Source of the DNA: Leifsonia sp. Root4
GTDB taxonomy: Bacteria > Actinomycetota > Actinomycetes > Actinomycetales > Microbacteriaceae
Length of the DNA: 64,000 nt
Reading direction: 5' to 3'
NCBI RefSeq assembly: GCF_001425085.1
Contig: NZ_LMDN01000001.1
Location: 208,364 to 272,363 of the forward strand
This document shows, in pieces, positions 41,695 to 49,365 of this stretch. The notes beneath the pieces are model-generated. The model made no database searches. It was not told the DNA's origin and saw only the letters and a list, made by a program, of their open reading frames with translations. The stretch's first letter is position 1. Every line of letters starts with the position of its first letter. Position numbers and translations under genes: made by a program.

Positions 41695-43148
41695 AACTTG
41701 CCATCGTTCCGCGTTTCGCGGCAGGGCTGTGGGATAGCAATGAGCTCTCTCAGCAGGAGAAGCAGGAAGCGACCGTGCTCGCGATGCGTATGGGGCGTTT
41801 TGCTCCGATGAACCGTGAGCGCACGCTCTGGTACGACGCGAAGCACACGGTCGAGCACCTTGGCATCGCAGTTCCGCAGCAGCTCGAGGAGGTCGCACCT
41901 GTTCTGGGTTGGCCCGCGCGATCGGTTGATGACCTGGCAGAGCGCACGACGCTTGACGGGTTCGTGACTCCGGGCGACACGTGGGCATCGTCTGGGCTGG
42001 ATGCGGTTTGGTCGGACAACCGCCTGCCGCTTCTGGCTTCGATGGTTCACACGTCGGCATACAAGTACGCGGTGTCGTTCGCTGGCGCAATTCGCGGCGG
42101 CAACGACGAGCCGGACGTGCTCACTCCTGCTTACTCAGCCACGACGTCGACTGGCCGATGGGATCCGATCCGCGGCCGGCTGAGTTCGTTCCTGACCATC
42201 ACGGGCAAGAACACATTCGGTCTCGTGACGGGCTTTGCGCTGTTCACTCCCGAAGCAATGATCAAGTGCACGCACGTTGACGGCAAGTGGAGGGTCGATC
42301 GCCGCGTCCACAACGTTGGTCGCGTTCCGGTAGTTCCGTTCGTGCATAACCCTTCTGTTGAGTGGGAGTTTGGAACGTCGCGGATCACGCGTCCGGTCAT
42401 CTCCATCACGCAGCGCGCAGTTCGCACGCTTCTCCGCATGGAGGTGTCGGCAGAGTTCTACAGCTCTCCGCAGCGCGCGGTGCTCGGTGCCGACGAAGGC
42501 GACTTTGTCGATTCAGCAACGGGCCAGATGAAGACCGGCTGGGAAGTGACCATCGGAAAGCTGCTCGCTTTGAGCCGCGATGATGAGGGGAACATTCCGA
42601 CCGTTCAGCAGTTCCAGCAGGCCACAATGCAGCCCCACATGGACATGATCCGGTCGGATGCTGCTTTGTTCTCTGGCGAGACTGGCATCCCCGTTGACAC
42701 GCTCGGCGTGATCCATGACAACCCATCGTCTGCATCCGGTGTCGATGCTCGTTACAAGAAGTTGAACGCGGGCGCCGAGAAGGCGATCAAGGGCTTCGAG
42801 GGCAGTTGGGCTGATCTCATGCGCCTGGCAGTCATGGTTCGCGATGACGATGCTCGAGCGGCAGATGATCTGTCGCAGATGTCGGCAAATTTCCGACGCC
42901 CACACGAGCCCACGGTGGGCGAGGCTTCGGATGCGATGGTGAAGCAGGTTGCGGCGATCCCGTGGCTTGCTGAGTCGACCGTCACGTTGCGCCGGCTGGG
43001 GTACACGAAGGCCGAGATTGACGAGTTGCTGTCTGACAAGCGGCGCGCGCAGGCTGGCACGTTGGTGTCGTCGCTGCGGCAGACCGCTGAGGCGGCTGCG
43101 GCTGATCCTGCGGTGGCGGCTGTGGCTGTTGCTCGCGGCGGTGAGTGA
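41691..43148 (+). CDS. Portal protein
   Basis: 485 residues, SPP1/actinophage portal type: DNRLPLLASMVHTSAYKYAV, VPVVPFVHNP, ETGIPVDTLGVIHDNPSSAS. It forms the ring at the packaging vertex. ATGA overlap with terL, and before the MuF-like gene as usual. Confidence 0.85.
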   Translation: MKLAIVPRFAAGLWDSNELSQQEKQEATVLAMRMGRFAPMNRERTLWYDAKHTVEHLGIAVPQQLEEVAPVLGWPARSVDDLAERTTLDGFVTPGDTWASSGLDAVWSDNRLPLLASMVHTSAYKYAVSFAGAIRGGNDEPDVLTPAYSATTSTGRWDPIRGRLSSFLTITGKNTFGLVTGFALFTPEAMIKCTHVDGKWRVDRRVHNVGRVPVVPFVHNPSVEWEFGTSRITRPVISITQRAVRTLLRMEVSAEFYSSPQRAVLGADEGDFVDSATGQMKTGWEVTIGKLLALSRDDEGNIPTVQQFQQATMQPHMDMIRSDAALFSGETGIPVDTLGVIHDNPSSASGVDARYKKLNAGAEKAIKGFEGSWADLMRLAVMVRDDDARAADDLSQMSANFRRPHEPTVGEASDAMVKQVAAIPWLAESTVTLRRLGYTKAEIDELLSDKRRAQAGTLVSSLRQTAEAAAADPAVAAVAVARGGE

Positions 43149-43876
43149 TGGTTTCCCTCGCTCAGCATGGCGCTGACATTGACGATCTGACAACCCTCGC
43201 GGTGGCTGATCTGAACCGGTTGCTCAACTCGTTGCAGGGCGTTCGTGCCGACATGGTGCGTGACGCCCTGCTCGGTGTGATGCCCGAGCTGCTGGTGCCT
43301 TACGTCACGCAGGCGGGCGAACTTTCGGCCGTCTGGTACGAGGACATGCGCGCGGCGGCTGTGGGCGGATCATTCACGGCGGTCACCGCTGGGGATGTCT
43401 CGCCCTCGCGGATCGATGCCCTCGTTCGTTGGGGCATCAAGCCGCTCTACATGCAGTCGGAGTCCACGCCACTCTCATTACTCGGCGGGGGCATGCAGCG
43501 GATCATTGCGGGCGCCGATCGCTCCACTATTGAGGCGAACGCCCGCAAGGATGTCGTCTCAACCTCGTGGGCCCGTGTAGCGCGCCCCGATGCCTGCCAA
43601 TGGTGTCGTGATCTCGCTGGCCGCGGTGACGTTTACCGTTCCGCTGAAGCGGCCGGCATGGTCATTGGCGCGGGCGTTGACCCGTCCGCAACAGCAGGCA
43701 AGCGCGGAGGTCAGGGCAAGGGCGTTCAAGCTCGAGGAAAGGGCCGGCGCGATGTTGGCTCGGTCGACTATCACGACTTCTGCCGTTGCCGAGCTGAACC
43801 GACGTTCTACCGCATCGACAAGTGGACGGACCCGAGCACGGGCCGGGAAGAGAAAGCACTCTTCCCTATCAATTAG
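43145..43876 (+). CDS. MuF-like minor head protein
   Basis: 243 residues. A helical N-terminus is followed by the MuF-type Cys/His core: DACQWCRDLAGRGDVYRSAE and YHDFCRCRAEPTF. Such proteins help head morphogenesis. Starts at GTG (overlap GTGA) or at ATG 43,148. Confidence 0.8.
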   Translation: MMVSLAQHGADIDDLTTLAVADLNRLLNSLQGVRADMVRDALLGVMPELLVPYVTQAGELSAVWYEDMRAAAVGGSFTAVTAGDVSPSRIDALVRWGIKPLYMQSESTPLSLLGGGMQRIIAGADRSTIEANARKDVVSTSWARVARPDACQWCRDLAGRGDVYRSAEAAGMVIGAGVDPSATAGKRGGQGKGVQARGKGRRDVGSVDYHDFCRCRAEPTFYRIDKWTDPSTGREEKALFPIN

Positions 43877-43879
43877 ACC

Positions 43880-43897
43880 AACCGCCTCCGGGCGGTT
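43880..43897 (+). terminator. Short hairpin before the scaffold gene
   Basis: AACCGCC-TCCG-GGCGGTT followed by CTTTCG. May reduce read-through so capsid genes are set separately. Confidence 0.55.
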
Positions 43898-43966
43898 CTT
43901 TCGTTTCCGGGCTGCGATGGCGCGGAAATTCACGCGGCGCGACTGCCGCATTCACATGGAGGACAC

Positions 43967-44518
43967 ATGTCTACGCCAACTACACCGGCCGTTCCGGCTG
44001 ATCCGATCATCGAACCAACTGCTCCCGCGGTTGAGGCTCCGGGTGCGACACCTGATGCCGAACCACTGGGCGCGCCTGGGCTCGCGGCGCTGAAGTCCGA
44101 GCGAGAAGCGAAGGCTGCCGCTGAGAAGCGCGCTGCTGCGGCTGAGGCTCGGGTCAAGGAGTTCGAGGACCGAGACAAGTCGGAGTCTGAGAAGCAGGCT
44201 GAGCGGCTTGCGGAGTTCGAGCGCGAGAACGCCGAGCTCCGGAGCGCGAAGACACGATCCGAAGTGGCCGCCGCTAAGGGTGTCCCTGCTGCACTGCTCA
44301 CGGGTAGCACGCAGGAAGAGCTTGAGGCGTCAGCGAATGCGCTTGTCGCATTTCGGGGGGAGCCGGCGAAACCGTCTGCCGCCCCATTCATCGAGAACAC
44401 GAACAAGACGACCGTGGATACGGACTTCGACTCTGCCATTGAGGCAGCGCGCAGCTCCCGGAACTTCGCACTTGTCGCAACCCTTCGGCAGCAAAAAGCT
44501 GCCCAGACGAAAGGCTAA
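43967..44518 (+). CDS. Capsid scaffolding protein
   Basis: 183 residues: Pro/Ala-rich N-terminus, long coiled coil (ALKSEREAKAAAEKRAAAAE to about 105), and a C-terminal segment likely to bind capsid protein. Lies directly before the major capsid gene. GGAGGACAC precedes the ATG. Confidence 0.8.
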   Translation: MSTPTTPAVPADPIIEPTAPAVEAPGATPDAEPLGAPGLAALKSEREAKAAAEKRAAAAEARVKEFEDRDKSESEKQAERLAEFERENAELRSAKTRSEVAAAKGVPAALLTGSTQEELEASANALVAFRGEPAKPSAAPFIENTNKTTVDTDFDSAIEAARSSRNFALVATLRQQKAAQTKG

Positions 44519-44521
44519 TCA

Positions 44522-45724
44522 ATGGCTGGAATCACCGGTCTGGGAACGACCTTCAACCTTCCCAACTTCCACGGCGAGCTCATCGAGATCACGCCGTCTG
44601 ACACCCCGCTCCTCTCGGGTGCTGGCGGGCTGAGCCAGGGCGGAGGGCAGACCACTTCGCCGTCGTTCGAGTGGCAGACGCAGGACCTCCGCGACCCTGA
44701 GATCCGTGCACGCCTCGAGGGTGCAGATGCGCCCACCGCGGAGTCGCGAGTCCGCGCGAACGTCGAGAACGTGGCGCAGATCTTCCACGAGCAGGTCGCC
44801 ACGTCGTACACCAAGCAGGCCGCTACGGGTCAGTACAAGACCCCCGGATCCGCCCCCTTCTATGGCGCTGACGGCAGCGCCAACCCGGTAGCTGACGAGC
44901 ACGGTCACCAGGTCGCGAACGCACTGAAGACCATCGCCCGTGACGTGAACTACACGTTCTGGCACGGCGTTCTGGCCAAGCCGGCCGACAACACCGCTCC
45001 GCGCAAGACCGCGGGCCTCCTGTCGGTCATCACCGCGAACCGCATCGCTACCGGCGAGATGGTGGGCGGTTCGGCTGCGACCGACACCATCACCGCGACT
45101 CACTCGCTGAGCGTTGGCGACAAGGTCGTGTTCACCGATGTGGGCGCCTCCACCGCGATCCGCACTGACCGCGTGTACTACGTTCAGTCGGTTTCCACGA
45201 CCGTCTCGTTCAAGGTCTCGGCCACCTCGGGCGGATCTGCAATCGTCATCGGAACCGCAACCGTGTCGGTCATCAAGGCGGGCACCACGCTCACCGTTGA
45301 CGGGCTCGGCACGCTCATGCAGCGCGTCTTCGACAACGGCGGCATCTCGGAGCAGGGCACCGCGACCCTGTTCTGCTCGTCTCGCCAGAAGCGTGCCCTG
45401 ACTGCTGCGTACGCGGCCGAGTACGGCAAGGCTGACCCCTACGCCGGCACTCGCAACGTGGGCGGCCTGAACCTGCAGACGATCGAGACCGACTTCGGAA
45501 CGCTGAACGTCGCCATCGACCGCGCTCTCGCGCCTGACACCCTCGCGGTCGTCTCGCTCGAGCAGATCCAGCCCGTGTTCCTCGAGGTTCCCGGCAAGGG
45601 CGTCCTGTTCGAGGAAGACCTCGCGAAGACCGGCTCGTCTGACAAGACGCAGATCTACGGCGAGATCGGCCTGAAGTACGGCAACGCGCTCGCGCACGGT
45701 GTCATCCGCGGCCTCGCGGTCTAA
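44522..45724 (+). CDS. Major capsid protein with an inserted beta domain
   Basis: 400 residues, HK97-fold (SU10/DUF5309-like): ITPSDTPLLSGAGG, FEWQTQDLRDP, AQIFHEQVATSYTKQAATGQ at the start and FEEDLAKTGSSDKTQIYGEI, GLKYGNALAHGVI at the end. A Thr/Ser/Val-rich segment at about 184-262 looks like an inserted Ig-like surface domain. Confidence 0.85.
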   Translation: MAGITGLGTTFNLPNFHGELIEITPSDTPLLSGAGGLSQGGGQTTSPSFEWQTQDLRDPEIRARLEGADAPTAESRVRANVENVAQIFHEQVATSYTKQAATGQYKTPGSAPFYGADGSANPVADEHGHQVANALKTIARDVNYTFWHGVLAKPADNTAPRKTAGLLSVITANRIATGEMVGGSAATDTITATHSLSVGDKVVFTDVGASTAIRTDRVYYVQSVSTTVSFKVSATSGGSAIVIGTATVSVIKAGTTLTVDGLGTLMQRVFDNGGISEQGTATLFCSSRQKRALTAAYAAEYGKADPYAGTRNVGGLNLQTIETDFGTLNVAIDRALAPDTLAVVSLEQIQPVFLEVPGKGVLFEEDLAKTGSSDKTQIYGEIGLKYGNALAHGVIRGLAV

Positions 45725-45790
45725 GCAAGTCAATTTGTGGGATGGGCGGGACTTCGGTTCCGCCCACCCGCATTTAACCGGAGGTGCCAC

Positions 45791-46213
45791 ATGGCTTCAT
45801 GGACTTCACCCGATGACGTGATCCTCGCGTGGATCGGTGAGGGTGCGCCCACGGACGATGAGCAGACGCAGATCTGGGTCGATAAGGCTGAGCGCGAGAT
45901 CCGTTTCCGGGTGGCTGACATCCAGGCTCGGATCGACGCAGAAGCCGCACTCATCCCGGCTGTGACTGATCTGCTCGAGACGGCGAAAGATGTTGTCGTT
46001 TCGATGGTGACGCGTGTGTTCCGAAACCCCGAGGGCATCCGGCAGCGCAATACGACGACTGGCCCATTCACGGAGTCGGCAACGTACGGCGGCGACACTC
46101 CTGGCGGTCTTGGCCTGACGGATGACGAGTTGGCGAAGTTGCAGGGTGTTCGGGCTCGTGGCGCGTTCACGGTTTCGATGATTCCGACGACTTCACCGTT
46201 CTACGGGGGCTGA
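45791..46213 (+). CDS. Head-tail connector (Gp15/Gp19-like adaptor)
   Basis: 140 residues: VILAWIGEGAPTDDEQTQIW and helices typical of head completion adaptors. GGAGGTGCC precedes the ATG at 45,791. Confidence 0.75.
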   Translation: MASWTSPDDVILAWIGEGAPTDDEQTQIWVDKAEREIRFRVADIQARIDAEAALIPAVTDLLETAKDVVVSMVTRVFRNPEGIRQRNTTTGPFTESATYGGDTPGGLGLTDDELAKLQGVRARGAFTVSMIPTTSPFYGG

Positions 46214-46214
46214 T

Positions 46215-46550
46215 ATGGGCCGTCGAATTACCGAGTACGTGGGTCGACTTCCTTTCATCCCTGGCGCGGAAGATGCCCACGGGAATGCGACCGAAACGTG
46301 GGGGCCAGCCGAGCAGGTTGGCATCTACGTGTTCGATCCGGGATCCACTTCTGAGCCTCGCTTGCCCGGTCACGACCGTGTGATTGTCGAGCCGACAATC
46401 TACGGCCCGTTCGGGCTCCCATTCGAGCCTCGCGACCGCTGTGCGGCTCGTGGGGAGGCGTTCGAGGTCGAGGGTGTGACCCGTGACTGGAAGCATCCAT
46501 CGGGCCTCACACCGGGTTCTGTCGTTTCGCTTCGAAGGGTGGCCGGCTGA
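46215..46550 (+). CDS. Head closure protein
   Basis: 111 residues, beta-type. Its place between the adaptor and tail genes and the end GLTPGSVVSLRRV fit head-closure (stopper) proteins. Confidence 0.65.
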   Translation: MGRRITEYVGRLPFIPGAEDAHGNATETWGPAEQVGIYVFDPGSTSEPRLPGHDRVIVEPTIYGPFGLPFEPRDRCAARGEAFEVEGVTRDWKHPSGLTPGSVVSLRRVAG

Positions 46551-46795
46551 TGACTGTGAAGGTGAAACTGAAGATGAAGGGCGTCCGCCAGGTGCTCAAG
46601 TCTGGGCCGGTTCAGTCGGATCTCGCACGGCGGGCTAGTCGCATTGCTGCCGCTGCAGGCGAGGGGTTCATCGCAGTGGTGAAGCCGCACCGGTATACGG
46701 CTCGTGCGTTCGTGCAGACGGATACGACTGAAGCGCGGGAACGGCAGGCAGAGGGTGCTGTGCTCGAGCGGGCGATGGATGCGGGGCGCACATGA
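46550..46795 (+). CDS. Head-tail connector, HK97 gp10-like
   Basis: 81 residues, basic, short for the family. VKVKLKMKGVRQVLKSGPVQ at the start. Coupled by a TGATG overlap. Confidence 0.6.
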   Translation: MTVKVKLKMKGVRQVLKSGPVQSDLARRASRIAAAAGEGFIAVVKPHRYTARAFVQTDTTEARERQAEGAVLERAMDAGRT

Positions 46796-47160
46796 GGCTC
46801 CCTGATGTCGAAGCGCTCGTGGTGGCGTTCCTCAAGCCGGTCATCGCACCTGTGAAGGTTGCGACGAAGGTTCCCGCAACTCGTCCTGCATCGTTTGTGC
46901 GGGTGTATCGCACGGGTGGTGCCGCGCTGAATCGTGTTCTCGATCAGCCACAGATCACGGTCGACGCGTGGGCGGCGAACGAGGTTGACGCTTTCGAGCT
47001 CGCTGCGAAGTGTCGTGAAGCGCTCTTGAACAACGCGTCTCAGATGCAGCTTGTGCGCGGCGCCACCGAAGTCGGCGGGTTGCACCTCAACCCAGATCCG
47101 GGCACGAACACTCCCCGGTACCGATTCACAGTCGGCCTCTCGGTTCGCGCTGGCCGCTGA
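46792..47160 (+). CDS. Tail terminator protein
   Basis: 122 residues: LPDVEALVVAFLKPVIAPVK, FVRVYRTGGA, ITVDAWAANEVDAFELAAKC fit tail-terminator folds. ATGA overlap with the previous gene. Confidence 0.7.
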   Translation: MRLPDVEALVVAFLKPVIAPVKVATKVPATRPASFVRVYRTGGAALNRVLDQPQITVDAWAANEVDAFELAAKCREALLNNASQMQLVRGATEVGGLHLNPDPGTNTPRYRFTVGLSVRAGR

Positions 47161-47178
47161 CCCACTCTCTAACTCTTG

Positions 47179-47209
47179 GCCCTCGCAACGTGCGGGGGCT
47201 TTCTCTTTT
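47179..47209 (+). terminator. Intrinsic terminator
   Basis: GCCCTCGCA-ACG-TGCGGGGGC with one mismatch, then TTTCTCTTTT. Probably leaky, as tail genes follow. Confidence 0.65.
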
Positions 47210-47245
47210 GCCGGTCATGTGTCCGGCCAGATGGAAGGAACCAAC

Positions 47246-48076
47246 ATGACCGTAGAAGCAGGCAACGCTCGGATCTTCGGATCAGACCTCGACGCGATCT
47301 ACCTCGCGCCGCTCGGGACAAACCTCCCAACGACCATCGATGAGATCCCCGCTGCGGCGTTCGAGGATGTCGGATGGCTTCACGGAGATGGCATCACCGA
47401 GTCGGCGACCGGCTCGAAGGAGGTCATTCGTGGCCACCAGGGCGGGCGCGTTGTGCGCACTCGCATGGGTGAATCCGGCACGACCGTCGCGTTCACCGCC
47501 CTCGAGTCGAAGCCGCAGACGAAGAGCCTCCGCTACGACGAGAAGAGCGTCACTGTCACCGCTGGCGTCCGCAAGGTTCGCCGCGGTTCGGGGCAGAAGG
47601 TTTCCGCTCGGGCCGCAGTGATCGACATCTTCGATGCGGACAACGTCACCGTCAAGGAACGTCTCTGCATTGAGCGTCTCGAGATCGTGACTGATGGCGA
47701 TCGGGTGTTCGTGAACAACGACATCGCTGGCTTCCCGTTCATCGGTGAGGTCATCGGTGACTACGACTCGTACGAAGGTGCCGGTGCCCAGCTCGACACC
47801 GTCTGGAACCTGACGATCAGTGGCGTCCCCGCTGGTGGCACGTACACGCTGGCTGTCAACGGGGCAGCGACAGCACCGATCGCATACAACGCGAACGCTG
47901 CTGCGGTTGCCGCGGCGATCAATGCTCTCGCTGGCGTGACTGGCGTCACGGGTGTCTCCGCGTCGGGCACATCCCCGATTGCGATCACGTTCCTTGCTGC
48001 TGCCGCGGTGACAGCGAACGGATCTGCGCTGACGGGCGGAACTTCGCCGGCAGCAACCGTCGTCGCGACTCCGTAA
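47246..48076 (+). CDS. Major tail (tube) protein with C-terminal Ig-like domain
   Basis: 276 residues. Residues 1-185 look like a tail-tube fold (ESGTTVAFTALESKPQTKSL, IDIFDADNVTVKERLCIERL). About 190-276 is a Thr/Ala/Gly-rich beta domain (NLTISGVPAGGTYTLAVNGA), a common surface-decorating addition. GGAAGGAACC precedes the ATG. Confidence 0.8.
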   Translation: MTVEAGNARIFGSDLDAIYLAPLGTNLPTTIDEIPAAAFEDVGWLHGDGITESATGSKEVIRGHQGGRVVRTRMGESGTTVAFTALESKPQTKSLRYDEKSVTVTAGVRKVRRGSGQKVSARAAVIDIFDADNVTVKERLCIERLEIVTDGDRVFVNNDIAGFPFIGEVIGDYDSYEGAGAQLDTVWNLTISGVPAGGTYTLAVNGAATAPIAYNANAAAVAAAINALAGVTGVTGVSASGTSPIAITFLAAAAVTANGSALTGGTSPAATVVATP

Positions 48077-48081
48077 TTCGT

Positions 48082-48124
48082 GACCGGGTGGGGAACCAAT
48101 GCTGATGGCTCGCCCCACCCGGTC
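48082..48124 (+). terminator. Strong hairpin after the tail-tube gene
   Basis: A perfect 12-bp stem (GACCGGGTGGGG) with a 19-base loop, just before the inserted endonuclease gene. No T-run. Confidence 0.55.
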
Positions 48125-48170
48125 ATGACCTATAGGAGCCGTCAGTAAATCGAAAAGGAGTCATCAGCAA

Positions 48171-48635
48171 ATGACAAGCAATCTGGATCATGCACGGCGC
48201 TACCGCGCAGATCACCCGCTCTACAACGTCTGGGCGGAGATGAAGCAGCGATGCGCCAACCCGCGCAAGCACAACTACTCACGATATGGCGGGCGCGGGG
48301 TGAGGGTCTGCGCTCGGTGGCTGGATTCCTTCGCAGCGTTCGAAGCGGACATGGGGCCGCGGCCAGATGGGTTCACATTGGACCGCATCGACAATGACGG
48401 CCCATATTCGCCCGAGAACTGCCGTTGGGCTTCTATGCGCGATCAGGCGCGGAACAAACGAAGCAATCGCCGCCTCGAACTCGACGGCGAATCACTCACA
48501 GTCGCTGACTGGGCGACCAGGACTGGTGTCCCATCAGCGGTCATCCGGCAACGAATCGACAAGCACAAGTGGAGCGTGAGCGACGCGCTCATGACACCCC
48601 GCCGCACATGGAACCGACAGGAGATTTCGGCATGA
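48171..48635 (+). CDS. HNH-type homing endonuclease inserted between tail genes
   Basis: 154 residues. LYNVWAEMKQRCANPRKHNY, a GGRGVRVCARW strand and LDRIDNDGPYSPENCRWAS are the phage-endonuclease signature. A C-terminal helix-turn-helix (SLTVADWATRTGVPSAVIRQ) should bind target DNA. It lies between the tail tube and the tail chaperone and overlaps the chaperone start by 4 bases. Confidence 0.8.
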   Translation: MTSNLDHARRYRADHPLYNVWAEMKQRCANPRKHNYSRYGGRGVRVCARWLDSFAAFEADMGPRPDGFTLDRIDNDGPYSPENCRWASMRDQARNKRSNRRLELDGESLTVADWATRTGVPSAVIRQRIDKHKWSVSDALMTPRRTWNRQEISA

Positions 48636-48967
48636 CTCAAGCAAAGGGCCGCCAGCCCCAGGATCACAAGAAGCCGAAGCCCTCTGTCGAAACGATCGAG
48701 GGCGGCAAGAAGGTCACAATCTCCGGTATCACCGTGACCGTGCTGGACGAAGCACTTGACGACTTCGAGCTGCTCGAGGACCTCGCAGCCCTGCAGTCTG
48801 ACCCGAAGAAGCGTGGCTCTCTGCCGCTGATGCTGCGCCGCCTCGTTGGCGATGACGGCCGGCAGGCGGTGCTCGATGGCCTCCGCGGCACGAATGGTCG
48901 AGTGCCCGTCAAGGCGGGCCTCGAGTTCATTGAGGAGCTGTTCGGGGTACTCAACCCAAACTCCTGA
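48632..48967 (+). CDS. Tail assembly chaperone, gpG-like
   Basis: 111 residues: VTISGITVTVLDEALDDFEL, LLEDLAALQSDP. It lies before the tape-measure gene and ends with the slippery heptamer C CCA AAC, so a share of ribosomes should make the longer G-T fusion. Confidence 0.8.
   Translation: MTQAKGRQPQDHKKPKPSVETIEGGKKVTISGITVTVLDEALDDFELLEDLAALQSDPKKRGSLPLMLRRLVGDDGRQAVLDGLRGTNGRVPVKAGLEFIEELFGVLNPNS
48955..48961 (+). other. Programmed -1 frameshift site CCCAAAC
   Basis: In the upstream frame the bases read C CCA AAC, the canonical X XXY YYZ. Slipping back by one gives CCC AAA CTC CTG and enters the downstream frame, open to 49,350. The upstream stop is only 4 bases further. Confidence 0.8.
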
Positions 48968-49350
48968 CGCTCGCGTACGTCCTCGTGGATCACGAGGGCG
49001 CATTGCGGGCGTCACTACAAGCCACATACGGCCTTCGCCTCTCTGCTGTTCGTGCGCAGTTGGGCGCGCTCGAGCTCGCTGATCTTGTCGCGTTCCTCCC
49101 TGACGGGTGTGCGTTGTGGCAGTCGGTCGGTGGGCCTCGAGCGTGGTCGGCGGAAACGCATCTGCTGAATCAGGTGGAGTTCCGTCTTCGCGTTCTCGAC
49201 TGGCGCAAAACGGGTGACGGCAGCAAGGGGAAGAACCCGCCGAAGCCCCACAAGTCTCCTGCTCTCGCCCATGAGGCGCGGGAGGAGGAATCGAAACAGT
49301 CGACCCGTGCTGCTGCGTGGGAGGCACGGCAACGCCGCCGAACTGAATAG
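48955..49350 (+). CDS. Tail assembly chaperone, gpT-like extension made by frameshift
   Basis: After the slip the frame reads LLTLAYVLVDHEGALRASLQ, ATYGLRLSAV, LADLVAFLPDGCALWQSVGG, a pattern like the DUF5361 partner of actinophage tail chaperones, followed by a basic, Gln/Arg-rich end. It has no strong ribosome-binding site of its own; a GTG at 48,985 is the first internal start. Confidence 0.8.
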   Translation, partial: PKLLTLAYVLVDHEGALRASLQATYGLRLSAVRAQLGALELADLVAFLPDGCALWQSVGGPRAWSAETHLLNQVEFRLRVLDWRKTGDGSKGKNPPKPHKSPALAHEAREEESKQSTRAAAWEARQRRRTE

Positions 49351-49365
49351 CTCTGAGGGGGCCGC

